From positions 62,001-126,000 of the forward strand of contig JADJRV010000039.1 in assembly GCA_016712045.1 (NCBI GenBank): a stretch of DNA of 64,000 nucleotides, read 5' to 3'. Position 1 is the first letter of the stretch. The number at the start of each line of letters is the position of its first letter. The notes beneath the pieces were generated by a model that worked only from the letters and a program-made list of their open reading frames with translations, was not told where the DNA came from and searched no databases. Source of the DNA: Chloracidobacterium sp. (lineage in GTDB: Bacteria; Acidobacteriota; Blastocatellia; Pyrinomonadales; Pyrinomonadaceae). Below, piece by piece: positions 55,058-64,000 of the stretch. The position numbers and the translations under genes were made by a program.

Positions 55058-57190
55058 TTAGTATGTGACCTCAAATTCAACAAATTGCGTTGCGATCTGT
55101 TGTTTTGTTTTGGCGAGCGTGTCGGTAACGATCAATTGCAGAACGTAATCGCCGGGCAGCATCTTTTCGCCGATGGCTACCGCACCGGTAAGCTTTAAGT
55201 GTGTCATATCGGTTTGACCGAACAGCTCAAAAGGCTTTTGGGTACCGTCCAGGAGAAGCTTGCCGTCGCGAAAGACGCGTATTTTTATCTGCAATTGTGG
55301 CTGCTTTGCCGAGCTGAGTTTGGCATTGTAGATCTCAAGGCCGTAACGCATTACCGAGTTGCTCTTTATGCGGCGAAGAGCCGTGTCAGACATCGGGTCG
55401 GTAGCGATGCGTGTCTCGGCGTTGTCGCGCTTACGCAGCCAATCGTCGTTTGAGAGATTTTCGAGAATGATACTCGACAGCGTGAGACGTTTTTTCTTAA
55501 GGTCTGGAACCTCGATAAACTGGCTTGCCGAGCCAATCTTGCCCGACGAATCCTTGATCGCCACGCGGTATTGATAGGCACCTGCTGTTTTGATAGGAAA
55601 AGCAAAATGATAAACAAATCCGTTGGCCGCCATCTTGGCATACGCGGCGGGTTTTATCGAAATGACGTATGTTTTGCCAAGCTGATCGACCGGCTGGCCG
55701 TTATCGCCAAAGCTGACGGCAAGAACGTCGAACGAAGCTTTTTTGTTGCCGTCGGGTGCATCGGTAAACCTAAGATCGGCGGCATTTATGTGCAGCAACG
55801 ACCGGACGAACGGGCCCGTTTTCGCGTCATCGCCAAACAGAGCGTTTAGCCGCAAACCGATGCCGCTAACGGCGAATGGAGACACGAGAGCGGCATTTAA
55901 CTGCTGGCCGGTTGTCTGTGTCGTCGTCACTGTCGGCTTGTCGCGATCTGCGACATTAAAGAAACCGCTGCGATAGCGGACAGTCGCACCGGGCCGCAAT
56001 ACCTTTACCGTAAGTGCATTAAATTTTCTCTTGACGGGATCAAAAGTATCCGCATCAGGTTCGTAGCCGACAAGATAATAGCTCTGGTCGTCGAGCACGC
56101 GGCGAACGCCGCCGCTGAGGTCGTTGTTGTTTTTTATCGCAAGCCCGCCGGTTTCCTCGGCAAGAAACGATAGGCCCTCTTGCGTGTCTATCAGTTGGTC
56201 ACGGCGGGATTGTGCCTGAGCATTCATAGCGTCCGGGCTCGTATTTGAGATATTATCGGCCGCAGTAAAACCCGCTGGTTGCAAGCCGCGAGCGTCAACG
56301 GTATAGAACACGACCGAGGCGCGGTTCGCAGTTTCGACAAGCTGCTTAAGAAAATCCATTACGCGTCCCGATTCCTGAAATCCATCCTCAGTCGTCTCAA
56401 ACATCTTAAATCCGTCAGAAAAGAGAATGACCGACTTACGCCCGGGCAGCTCGCCCATGCCGCTAACGATGTATTTCAAAGCACCGAGCGTGCCGGTCGC
56501 AAATACGGCACTTCGAAAATCGTCGAGGCTCTGGCCGGTGCCTGTGGGTACAGTCTCTTCCGTTGCTTCGTCACCGGTCGTATCTGTTTCGGGCGTCGCT
56601 TCGATCGGGGCAAAAGCACTGACGCCGCCGGTTCCCTGTGGGTTCCACTTTACACGCTCAATAGCAGCGTAGAGCATCCGTTTGTCTCCGGTAAATTGCT
56701 GCAAAGCCCCGATGCCCGCTCCGGTGCGAACGATCGCAACCAGGTCGCCGTCCTGCATCTGTTCATCGACAAATTTCTTTAACGCCGCACGGGTGTGATA
56801 CGCGCTCTCAAATGAAAGCGAAAGGTCGTCAACAACCAAAGCGATAGTCCGGCGTATCTGCTCCGGGCGCAGTTTTTGCGTTGGGATCGGAATGCCGGTG
56901 CCCGTTGGCTTGCCTTGCTGAGTGATCTCTTTAACAGACGACACAAACGAAAAATTTGAGACCTTTTGTTTTTCGCCATTCTCGAATATCTCTATCTCGT
57001 TGGGTTTAAGATCGGTGATCGGCTTGCCTTTGGCGTCGGTAACGGTCACGTCGATCTGGATCAGGTTTGTAGAGATCTTTACGACATCGTCGTCCGGCGG
57101 CGTGGGTTTGGGCGTAGGCGTGACATTTTGCGCGATGACCGGAGCCGCAAATAGCACGAGCAACGCGATCATTGGCCAAAATTTCGTCAT
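55058..57190 (-). CDS. Secreted VWFA-related protein, acidobacterial type
   Basis: A protein of 710 residues. Signal peptide (MIALLVLFAAPVIAQ), a linker with TPTPKPTPP, a beta domain (KISTNLIQIDVTVTDAKGKPI ... LKPNEIEIFENGEKQKVSNF) and a von Willebrand A fold (RRTIALVVDDLSLSFESAY, the conserved DGDLVAIVRTGAG, GRKSVILFSDGFKMF). The C-terminal half continues with beta-rich, FNALTVKVLRPGATVRYRSGFF-type sequence typical of the acidobacterial VWFA-related family. Its role is not known. It lies upstream of the efflux operon on the same strand. Confidence 0.9.
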   Translation of the reverse strand: MTKFWPMIALLVLFAAPVIAQNVTPTPKPTPPDDDVVKISTNLIQIDVTVTDAKGKPITDLKPNEIEIFENGEKQKVSNFSFVSSVKEITQQGKPTGTGIPIPTQKLRPEQIRRTIALVVDDLSLSFESAYHTRAALKKFVDEQMQDGDLVAIVRTGAGIGALQQFTGDKRMLYAAIERVKWNPQGTGGVSAFAPIEATPETDTTGDEATEETVPTGTGQSLDDFRSAVFATGTLGALKYIVSGMGELPGRKSVILFSDGFKMFETTEDGFQESGRVMDFLKQLVETANRASVVFYTVDARGLQPAGFTAADNISNTSPDAMNAQAQSRRDQLIDTQEGLSFLAEETGGLAIKNNNDLSGGVRRVLDDQSYYLVGYEPDADTFDPVKRKFNALTVKVLRPGATVRYRSGFFNVADRDKPTVTTTQTTGQQLNAALVSPFAVSGIGLRLNALFGDDAKTGPFVRSLLHINAADLRFTDAPDGNKKASFDVLAVSFGDNGQPVDQLGKTYVISIKPAAYAKMAANGFVYHFAFPIKTAGAYQYRVAIKDSSGKIGSASQFIEVPDLKKKRLTLSSIILENLSNDDWLRKRDNAETRIATDPMSDTALRRIKSNSVMRYGLEIYNAKLSSAKQPQLQIKIRVFRDGKLLLDGTQKPFELFGQTDMTHLKLTGAVAIGEKMLPGDYVLQLIVTDTLAKTKQQIATQFVEFEVTY

Positions 57191-57293
57191 AAAAACTACT
57201 CCAAAACACCCTTATTTATTTGGTATGATATAACGGTTCGCTTTTTATAGATAGTATTTTGCCCGACACCGCTCCGTAAATACCGCCATATAT

Positions 57294-59586
57294 ATGATGC
57301 AATACCTAGCCAAAATTGGAATATCGACCGTCCTTTCCCTAGTCTTTTTTACCGTCGGTTGCTCGGCCCAGCAGACCGAGGAACAGGCGCTGGCTCAACT
57401 GCGTGATATGACGAGCAGCGGCAAACTGCCGCCCGAGAATATAGTCGCCGATATCGAGACGCGTTTTGCCAATAAGAAAACCGGTGCTCTTGCCAAGCTG
57501 CTTCGCTCGCATCCGTTTTGAAAACAAAGACTACGCCGGAGCAGCCGCGATACTAAATTCGGATGTCTTTAAGAAACGGACAAAGCTTGCCGATCATGCG
57601 CTCTGGCTGCGCGGAAAGGCTCTGCAGGCAGCGGGAAATCATGGCGAGGCGTTGAATGTTTTTGGTGAGATCCTTAAAGACAATAGCGATTCCGTCCGTG
57701 TTCGCGATGCAAAATTGCTGTGGGCTCAATCGGCAATTGCCGCGGGCCGTGCCGTTGAGGTACCGCCGTTCTTGATCGAGTTGAGCGAAAAAATGATGCG
57801 GAAGCGATGCTTGCGACCGCAAAGGCTTACGAGGCTCAGGGTTCCCAGACCGAAGCGATCCGTTATTACCGCAAGACGTTTTTCTACTCCGCTGGTTCGA
57901 ATGCTGCAAAAGAGGCGGAAGCTAAACTAACATCGCTTGCTCAGCCGTTGACGCCGCAAGACTCAGAGGAGCAGATCGGCCGTGCCGAGCGTCTTTTCAA
58001 TACAAAAAATTTCGCAGATGCCCTCACCGCTTACGGTGTATTGGCGACAAATTTTCCTGCGTCCGTCACGCCGCTGTTGCAGGTCAGGCGACTGACGGCG
58101 ATGGCAAACACGGGGAAGATGATCGACGCACAAGGCGTTTTCAATTCTTTGCCGTCGTCCGGCAGGGAGCGTGAAGAAGGCTATCGCCAGCTTGTGCTCG
58201 GCTATGCCAAAGCAAAAATGTGGCCGCAGGCACGCACGACCGCAGACTCTATGCGGACTGCATTTCCGAACGGAACGTTTGTTGCAAAAACGCTGATCGA
58301 GGCAGGGCTCGCCGCCCGCGAAGCCAAGAACCGCGTTGACGAAGGCTATTTTCTAAACACCGCTGTTGCTGCCTTTCCAAACGCTGTCGAGGTCGCGACC
58401 GCTCAGTTTGAGGCGGCGTGGTTTCAGCATGAGAGCGGCAACTACGCCGAGTCGAGCCGTATGTTTGTCGAGCATTTGTCCCGCTACGCGGGCAAGGACA
58501 CGACAAATCGCGGCAAGGCCGGCTACTGGGCCGCCCGTGACAGCGAGCGTGCCGGTAAGACCGCCGAGGCGTGTGCCCTGTACGAAGGCGTCAATTATCG
58601 CTACGGAGCGAATTGGTACGGCTATCTTGCCCTTAGCCGTCTGACGGCGATGAAAGCAGGAGGAAATTGCCGATCAACAGCTCCGACGGATCAAATCATT
58701 GCAAAGGCGGTGGCAAATCTTCGAACCGTGTCGGTCGTCGCTGAAACCGCAGGACAAAAAGAGCTTGAACGTGTCGAAAAATCGGACGAGCTTTCGACGA
58801 TCGGTCTTTTTGATTGGTCGATCGACGAGCTAAACGAAGCCAAAAAGACCGCCGGTAACAGCCCTAAAATAAATCTCGCCTTGGCGCGTCATTACCGATG
58901 GAAAGCCGACAACACTTCAGCGTTAGTTGCGATGCAAAAGAGCTATCCCGACTATGCACAGATGTTTCCGGAGGAAATGGATCGCGAAACGTGGAGCTTT
59001 TTCTACCCGCTGACAAACTGGGGCGACATCCAAAAATGGTCCTCCGCACGCGGCCTCGACAGCTATCACGTCGCGGGTTTTATTCGCACTGAAACGGTCT
59101 TTTTCTTCGCGAGCAAAATCACCGGCAAACGCCTATGGCCTGATGCAATTGCTCCTGCCGACGGCACGTGTCGTCGCAAAAAAATATGGCCTGGATTCGC
59201 CCGCGACCGCCGAGGACCTATTTAACCCCGCTCTGAATATTGAGCTCGGCACGGCATATCTGAAGGACCAGTTTGCCAAATTTGGCCGCGTCGAATACGT
59301 TGCCATCGCCTACAACGCCGGACCCGGCCGCGTCGGTCCTTGGCGAGCAACTCTGCCGCCGGAGATCGACGAATTTGTCGAAGAGATCCCGTTCAAAGAG
59401 ACCAAAGCCTACGTCCAGGGCATCATCCGCAACTCCGCCCAATACCGCCGCCTCTACGACGACAACGGCAATTTCCGCTCAAACGTCGGCACAAAACCGC
59501 TACGAGGAGAGATCGATACAAAAACCCGCGAGCAATTCACGGCTGAGTTTCCGGAGATACAAGTGGATGACACGGACGGCGAATAA
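57294..59586 (+). CDS. Soluble lytic murein transglycosylase (GH23, three frameshifts)
   Basis: Cleaves peptidoglycan glycan strands. About 760 residues when joined. The start MMQYLAKIGISTVLSLVFFTVGC gives a lipoprotein-type signal (VGC). A long helical Slt superhelix with TPR-like pairs follows. The C-terminal catalytic domain shows the Glu in GFIRTETVF, then NAYGLMQLLLPTARVVAKKYG and IAYNAGPGRVGPW. Frameshifts near 57510, 57787 (one A short) and 59100 (a T-run in the ETVFF stretch) split it. All motifs survive in one frame or the other, so sequencing error is likely. Confidence 0.9.
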
Positions 59587-59587
59587 T

Positions 59588-60232
59588 ATGAAAAAACGGC
59601 AGGATGGTCGCAATGTTCTGAAATTATCTGCCGCCATGATTGTGGCGGTGGCTGGCGGATATCTTTTATTCGCCGGTCACAATAAAGTGGAGCGTGTCGA
59701 CGCGTCGACTGTACGTACCGAAAACGCCGTGGTCGCCGACAATCCCAAAAAGGCTCGTGCCGCGTTTAATGAGGCCGTCAAGGTTTTCTTCTCGGCTCGC
59801 TGTATCAATTGCCATCCGGCCGGCGACAACCCGCTTCAGGGAAATGACAGCAAGGCACACGAACCGGAGGTCGTCCGCGGCATCGAGGGACGGGGCAACG
59901 AGGACATCCAATGTGCGATGTGCCATCTCGAGACTAATACCGATGGCGAGAATATGCCGCCCGGCGTGCCCGACTGGCATATGCCGCCGACCGCACACAA
60001 GATGATATTTCAGGGCCTGACGGCCGCACAGCTATGCAGTAATTTGAAAGATCCGCTAAAGAACGGCGGCAAAAAGTCGGCAAAAGAAGCCGTCGAACAC
60101 CTCGCCACCGACCCCAAAGTGCTTTGGGCATGGAATCCCGGCACAAACCGCGCTATCCCGCCTATGAGTCACGAAGATTTTCTCAAAAGGATGAACGATT
60201 GGGTCGTAAACGGAGCCGCTTGTCCGAAATAG
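59588..60232 (+). CDS. Membrane-anchored dihaem cytochrome c-type protein
   Basis: A protein of 214 residues from ATG 59588 (KKRQDGRNVLKLSAAMIVAVAGGYLLFAG), one N-terminal membrane anchor. Two CxxCH haem sites, CINCH and CAMCH, lie at about 78-82 and 117-121. Candidate distal Met or His ligands include MPPGVPDWHMPPTAHKM. It resembles small cytochromes associated with isoquinoline 1-oxidoreductase-type or other periplasmic oxidoreductases. The partner enzyme is not in the window. It follows the Slt gene by one base. Confidence 0.85.
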   Translation: MKKRQDGRNVLKLSAAMIVAVAGGYLLFAGHNKVERVDASTVRTENAVVADNPKKARAAFNEAVKVFFSARCINCHPAGDNPLQGNDSKAHEPEVVRGIEGRGNEDIQCAMCHLETNTDGENMPPGVPDWHMPPTAHKMIFQGLTAAQLCSNLKDPLKNGGKKSAKEAVEHLATDPKVLWAWNPGTNRAIPPMSHEDFLKRMNDWVVNGAACPK

Positions 60233-60234
60233 CC

Positions 60235-62511
60235 TTACAAATTCTTCAAAATAAACTCCGTCATCATCGAATACATATGCTTGGCTTGTTGCGGGTTGGT
60301 GACGCCGTGGCGTTGGGTCGGGTAGTACATCAGCTCAAACTGCTTGTCGTTTTTTTGCAGTTCGTAGACAAATTGCGTCATATTTTGCATATGGACGTTG
60401 TCGTCCATCTGGCCGTGGATGAGGAGTAGTTTGCCTGACAGGTTCCGTGCGGATTTGACGATCGACGAGCGGTCGTAGCCGTCGCGGTTGTTGTCGGGCG
60501 TCATCATATAACGCTCGGTGTAGATCGAATCGTACAGCCGCCAGTCGGTGCCGGTGCCGCCGGCGATGCCGATCTTCCACGATTTGCTGTGCGTCATGGC
60601 ATAGCTCGTCATCGAACCGCCATAGCTCCAACCGTGCAGGCCGATGCGGCTACCGTCAACGTAGGGCAGGCCTTTCAGATAATTCAGTCCATCCTCTAGA
60701 TCGCGCAGCTCGAGTTCGTACATACGTTTGTAGATAGGCCAAACGGATTCCTCGCCCTTGCCGCTCGCCGAGCGGTTGTCGCAGACCCAGACGATATAGC
60801 CTTTTTGAGCAAGCATCTGAAACCACATCCCGCGATTGCCGAGCCAACGATTGGCGACCGACGGGGCGTGCGGGCCGGAGTATGTAAACTCAAACACCGG
60901 ATATTTTTTGTTCGGGTCAAAGTTTGGCGGCTTGATCATCATCGCCTCCATCACAAACCCGTCGCGTGTCGTGACGTTCAAAAACTCAGGCCGCGAGAGC
61001 CGGTATTGCGACAAAACATCAACGCGGTTTTCGTTGAGCGTGCGAACGGCAAAACCGTCAGCGCGGTATAGCCGCGTTTGGGCGGGCGTCGCAGCGTCGC
61101 TCCAAGTATCAACAAAATGCGAGAACGTCGAGTCAAACGAAGCCGTGTGCCAGCCGTTGTCCTGCGTCAAACGCTCGGGCTCGCCGCCCGACAGACGGAC
61201 GCGATAGACGTTTTCGGCGATGTGGCTGTCCTTGGTCGCCGAAAAATACGCCCACCCGTTTTTGGCATCGACGCCGTATAGATTGCGGATCTCCCATTTG
61301 CCATTGGTCAGTTGGCGGACGAGCCGGCCGTCATTGTCGTACAGATACAGATGCCGCCAGCCGTTGCGTGCCGATTGCCACACAAACGTTCCGTTGCCAG
61401 CTCCGCTCTCAACAAACTCGGGGTTGTCATAAACCTCGACCCACGCCGGTGTCGTTTCATCGAGCACATGACGGTACTTACCATCTAATCCTGCGGCATT
61501 AAGTTCGAGCCGGGTCTGTTCGCGATTGAGCGCCTGAAAGAGCACATTTCGGCTGTCAGGTGCCCAAGCTACACGCGCGATGAGCAGGTCGTCGGGACGG
61601 TAATTTGCCGTATCGACAAATTTTACCGCGTCACCAAACCTCAACAGCGTCGGCGGTATCTTGTCGCCGATCTTTGGTATGCGGCCGGCGTTTGGCAAAA
61701 ATGACGATTTGCCGACCTCGGCGATACCGAGCCGGACGATCGGATTTGGGTCGCCCGCCTGCGGATAGCTCGTTGTTTCGATCAACTGGTCGTTCGGGAT
61801 GTCGTTGGCAAGGATAAATTTTGGCACGGGGGATTCGTCGAGTCTCAGAAACGCAATGTAACGCGAATCCGGCGACCACCAATAGCCGCGTTTTTGCCCG
61901 CGTCCGTACAGCTCCTCTTCATAAACCCAGTCGAGATAGCCGTTGTAGATGGGCTTGTCGCCCTCGCGGCCGTCGCGCGTCATCTGTTTTTCGCTCGCCT
62001 TGGCAATATCTACGACCCACAGATTATTGCCCCGCACAAAACTGACCAAACGTCCGTCCGGGCTAAAATCCGCCTCAAGCTCGGCGTCGCGGCTGTTCGT
62101 CAGCCGTTTGACGCTGCCGCTCGCCACGTCGTAATACCACAGGTCGCTCGCGTTATCGATCAGTATCCCGCTCTCGTCCGAGTTAAATTGCAGCCCCGGC
62201 GAATTTGCCATCGCGGTCGCGTCATCGAGCTTGACCCCGGCCCGCGAAAGCGCCGCCGCCAGCCGCCCGCTGTCTAGATAAGGCACGGCATTGCCCGTCA
62301 CCGCATCGACCCGCATCAGCCGCCCGTTGATCACCTGTTTGAACGACCGCCCGTCCTTCGCCCACTGCACAAACGTCGGCGTCCCGCTAAACCGCACACG
62401 CCGCGCCGGGTCCGGACTAAAAATATCATCCAGCGTCAACAGCTTGTCCTGGGCAAACGCCACAGACGAAAAAACAAATAAAGCAACAACGAGCCTTTGG
62501 ATCTTTTTCAT
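60235..62511 (-). CDS. Secreted S9B (DPP-IV-like) peptidase
   Basis: A protein of 758 residues. Signal peptide (KKIQRLVVALFVFSSVAFAQ). The beta-propeller (about 25-480) carries the double-Glu helix DWVYEEELYGRG that binds the free N-terminus in dipeptidyl peptidase IV. The hydrolase domain follows with GLHGWSYGGSMTSY (catalytic Ser), LLIHGQMDDNVHMQN (Asp) and TQRHGVTNPQQA (His). It should release Xaa-Pro-type dipeptides outside the cytoplasm. It converges on the cytochrome gene, with stops three bases apart. Confidence 0.94.
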   Translation of the reverse strand: MKKIQRLVVALFVFSSVAFAQDKLLTLDDIFSPDPARRVRFSGTPTFVQWAKDGRSFKQVINGRLMRVDAVTGNAVPYLDSGRLAAALSRAGVKLDDATAMANSPGLQFNSDESGILIDNASDLWYYDVASGSVKRLTNSRDAELEADFSPDGRLVSFVRGNNLWVVDIAKASEKQMTRDGREGDKPIYNGYLDWVYEEELYGRGQKRGYWWSPDSRYIAFLRLDESPVPKFILANDIPNDQLIETTSYPQAGDPNPIVRLGIAEVGKSSFLPNAGRIPKIGDKIPPTLLRFGDAVKFVDTANYRPDDLLIARVAWAPDSRNVLFQALNREQTRLELNAAGLDGKYRHVLDETTPAWVEVYDNPEFVESGAGNGTFVWQSARNGWRHLYLYDNDGRLVRQLTNGKWEIRNLYGVDAKNGWAYFSATKDSHIAENVYRVRLSGGEPERLTQDNGWHTASFDSTFSHFVDTWSDAATPAQTRLYRADGFAVRTLNENRVDVLSQYRLSRPEFLNVTTRDGFVMEAMMIKPPNFDPNKKYPVFEFTYSGPHAPSVANRWLGNRGMWFQMLAQKGYIVWVCDNRSASGKGEESVWPIYKRMYELELRDLEDGLNYLKGLPYVDGSRIGLHGWSYGGSMTSYAMTHSKSWKIGIAGGTGTDWRLYDSIYTERYMMTPDNNRDGYDRSSIVKSARNLSGKLLLIHGQMDDNVHMQNMTQFVYELQKNDKQFELMYYPTQRHGVTNPQQAKHMYSMMTEFILKNL

Positions 62512-62627
62512 ATATTCAGGTTCAAAACGAGCGAAGATTTTGTTGAATAATAAGCGATTTCCTCTCTGTTTCCAAACTAAAGAATTGAACCCGAACCCTT
62601 CGCTAGTACGATTTCGCTTGAAAAATA

Positions 62628-62643
62628 GTATCCAAGTGGATAC
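62628..62643. promoter_or_regulatory. Palindrome upstream of the HigA-like gene
   Basis: GTATCCAAGTGGATAC has perfect 6-bp arms around AAGT, 20 bases before the gene start. Antitoxins of this family often bind such palindromes to repress their own promoter. Confidence 0.6.
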
Positions 62644-62663
62644 AGTTAATAACGTATTCGGTT

Positions 62664-62942
62664 ATGACAAAACTAACAAAATTTGATGCTTCGGATTATC
62701 TGGATAGCGAAGAAGCAATAGCCGAATATCTCACCGCCGCTCTCGAAGACGAAAATCCCGATGTCTTTCTCGCAGCCATCTCTGATGTCGCAAAGACGCG
62801 CGGGATGGCGTCTATTGCGAAGAGTACCGGACTGGGACGTGAAAGTCTGTATAAAGCTCTGGCGCCGGGAGCAAAACCTCGATACGAGACGATCATGAAA
62901 GTTCTCTCCGGGTTAGGTGTGAAGGTAACGGTTACAATCTAG
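62664..62942 (+). CDS. HigA-like antitoxin, no partner toxin visible
   Basis: Ninety-two residues of the addiction-module antidote family (the type with KFDASDYLDSEEAIAEYLTAALEDENPDVFLAAISDVAKTRGMASIAKSTGLGRESLYKAL near the start). A helix-turn-helix of the Xre type covers about 45-85. The usual partner, a HigB-type toxin gene directly upstream, is absent: the 150 bases before it have no suitable frame. The stop overlaps the end of the next gene on the other strand. Confidence 0.88.
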   Translation: MTKLTKFDASDYLDSEEAIAEYLTAALEDENPDVFLAAISDVAKTRGMASIAKSTGLGRESLYKALAPGAKPRYETIMKVLSGLGVKVTVTI

Positions 62943-63640
62943 AAGTACTCTTTCGGCTTTATAACAATTCCTATCTCCGTTGTTGTTGAGGCATTGTGTA
63001 AGCAATATTGGTCCTCATCATCTCCTCCGCCAACATCTATGGTCACAGTTACCGGGTTTTTCTCTTTTCGGTTTCTTTTGACCGTAATTGACGGCGTTCC
63101 TTGTCCGGTAATTATTTTTCCATTGGTGACCGTCCATCGGAAAGTGTACGGAGTGTCGAGCCAGTTTGCGATCGGGTATCGCACCGAATAGGTTATATTA
63201 GTCACGCTTTCATTAACCGCTGTATCACCGAGCACTTCCAGTGTCGGGCAATCGTAATCGGCGGTTGATCGCGTATAAGGACTTGGTGCATCCTTAGCCA
63301 GGAGCCAAAATTCCGTTTCCTCCCATGAGCCGCGATAACGCGTCCCGGGGTGTGTCGTTTCAAGTCTGCGACTTAGCTTTTCATCCTGTCGCATTCGTTT
63401 CCTAATTAATTTGTATCGCGGCATGATCTCACCGGGTGAGCTCGACAACGCTATGAAACCCCTCACGTTATCCGGTGAGGCTGATAGAGCTAAAAGAAAT
63501 TGATCAAACGCGGCTGCAAATTGATCATAGCTACTACTGTCTTCGAGCACGGCCAATTTCTTTGGCAAACTTGTATCCTGAGCGGCACATAAATTTCCAA
63601 GTAGTAGAACCAGCAAAAATAATATTACGAATAGTCTCAT
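62939..63640 (-). CDS. Secreted protein with a PKD-like C-terminal part
   Basis: A protein of 233 residues. Signal peptide (RLFVILFLLVLLLGNLCAAQ). Residues about 25-115 are helical and unassigned (SYDQFAAAFDQFLLALSASPDNVRGFIALSSSPGE). The second half contains VNESVTNITYSVRYPIANWLDTPYTFRWTVTNGKIITGQGTPSITVK, the style of an immunoglobulin-like PKD fold. Function unknown. It starts 12 bases after a recombinase gene at the window edge. Confidence 0.75.
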   Translation of the reverse strand: MRLFVILFLLVLLLGNLCAAQDTSLPKKLAVLEDSSSYDQFAAAFDQFLLALSASPDNVRGFIALSSSPGEIMPRYKLIRKRMRQDEKLSRRLETTHPGTRYRGSWEETEFWLLAKDAPSPYTRSTADYDCPTLEVLGDTAVNESVTNITYSVRYPIANWLDTPYTFRWTVTNGKIITGQGTPSITVKRNRKEKNPVTVTIDVGGGDDEDQYCLHNASTTTEIGIVIKPKEYF

Positions 63641-63652
63641 TGTCTAATTATC

Positions 63653-64000
63653 TCACGCCTTCGGATGGGCCTTATCATAAACCTCGATCATTTTTTCCAT
63701 CGAGACCTGTGTGTAGATCTGCGTCGTTGAGAGGCGGGCGTGGCCGAGCAGCTCTTGGATGTCGCGTAGGTCGGCACCGCTGTCGAGCAGGTGCGTGGCA
63801 AATGTGTGCCGCAGGCTGTGGGGCGAGATGTCGTGGATGTCGGCACATTGCCGGATGTATTTGTCGATCATCCGCCCGACGCTGCGTGTGGTCAGGCGTC
63901 CGCCGCGTCGATGGAGGAACAGGGCATTAAGGTCACGCTCGGCCTCGGGGCATTCGTTTAGAAACACCCCGCGAGTCATTTCGAGATATAGCACCAGTGC
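63653..64000 (-). CDS. Tyrosine recombinase XerC/D-type (partial)
   Basis: Only the C-terminal catalytic part, about 115 residues, lies inside the window; the gene continues past 64000. Visible active-site elements are HSLRHTFATHLLDSGADLRD (His-x-x-Arg) and LGHARLSTTQIYTQV (His and the nucleophilic Tyr). The spacing fits XerC/XerD, the chromosome dimer resolution recombinases. It could equally be an integrase of a mobile element; no other mobile signal was seen in the window. The N-terminal half is needed to decide. Confidence 0.85.
   Translation of the reverse strand, partial: ALVLYLEMTRGVFLNECPEAERDLNALFLHRRGGRLTTRSVGRMIDKYIRQCADIHDISPHSLRHTFATHLLDSGADLRDIQELLGHARLSTTQIYTQVSMEKMIEVYDKAHPKA

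Noticed and set aside
59273..59587. Extended N-terminus of the dihaem cytochrome from 59273
   Set aside because: It runs through the end of the lytic transglycosylase in another frame; the ATG at 59588 has a natural membrane anchor.
63653..64000. Phage or island boundary at the recombinase
   Set aside because: No tRNA, direct repeats or mobile genes accompany it in the window; a chromosomal XerC/D is equally likely.

Overview
The window is about 64 kb of bacterial chromosome with moderate GC and dense short operons. The best guess is an Acidobacteriota member of the Blastocatellia / Pyrinomonas type. This rests on two secreted VWFA proteins of the acidobacterial family (44212-45372, 55058-57190), on TPTPTP-type linkers after signal peptides, on an ECF sigma / anti-sigma pair with the anti-sigma C-terminus common in that phylum, and on many secreted peptidases and peptidyl-prolyl isomerases. 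The assignment comes from protein style, not from a marker tree. No rRNA, tRNA, CRISPR array, prophage or insertion sequence was recognised.

Layout. 1-3.3 kb: five co-directional envelope or lipoprotein genes of unknown function. 3.3-11.4 kb: clpA, then the threonine pathway (thrB divergent from thrC-thrA, with thrA a fused aspartokinase / homoserine dehydrogenase) and a badly corrupted serine hydrolase. 11.4-20.6 kb: pirin, a TPR protein / pseudo-receiver regulator / O-methyltransferase operon, a 5' piece of alaS, lipoprotein msrB, a fasciclin protein, recX and truB divergent, an alpha/beta hydrolase and a class IV aminotransferase. 20.7-32.1 kb: serine hydrolase, SLC13-type transporter with TrkA-C domains, flippase-like protein, acyl-CoA dehydrogenase, GNAT, radical SAM protein, cyclophilin, M1-like peptidase and an EEP-family phosphohydrolase. 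32.2-41.4 kb: a toxin-antitoxin pair, a fused 2-oxoacid dehydrogenase E1, an AlkZ-related protein, a glycine-zipper protein, OsmC, a HEAT-cyclophilin fusion, a DUF4112-like protein and a peroxiredoxin. 41.5-57.2 kb, almost all on the minus strand: ECF sigma operon, VWFA protein, NAD-dependent reductase, quinone reductase, and a complete TetR / adaptor / RND / TolC-type efflux operon behind a palindromic operator and a CRP-like site. 57.3-64 kb: lytic transglycosylase, dihaem cytochrome, DPP-IV-like peptidase, an orphan HigA-like antitoxin and the start of a XerC/D-type recombinase.

Two features cut across the window. First, about twenty otherwise intact genes are broken by one- or two-base indels, many of them in homopolymers. 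Two patches (about 10.2-11.4 kb and 13.7-14.6 kb) are dense with them. This looks like residual sequencing error, so most frameshifted genes here are probably intact in the organism. Second, many intergenic gaps carry short hairpins built from a repeated word (CACGAAT, CACAGAG, ACACGGAT, CGCAGAT, ATCCTG, GGACCAA, AATGCAN and others). The word differs between sites but the layout is similar. This family, including a heptamer array inside truB, is the least explained signal in the window.
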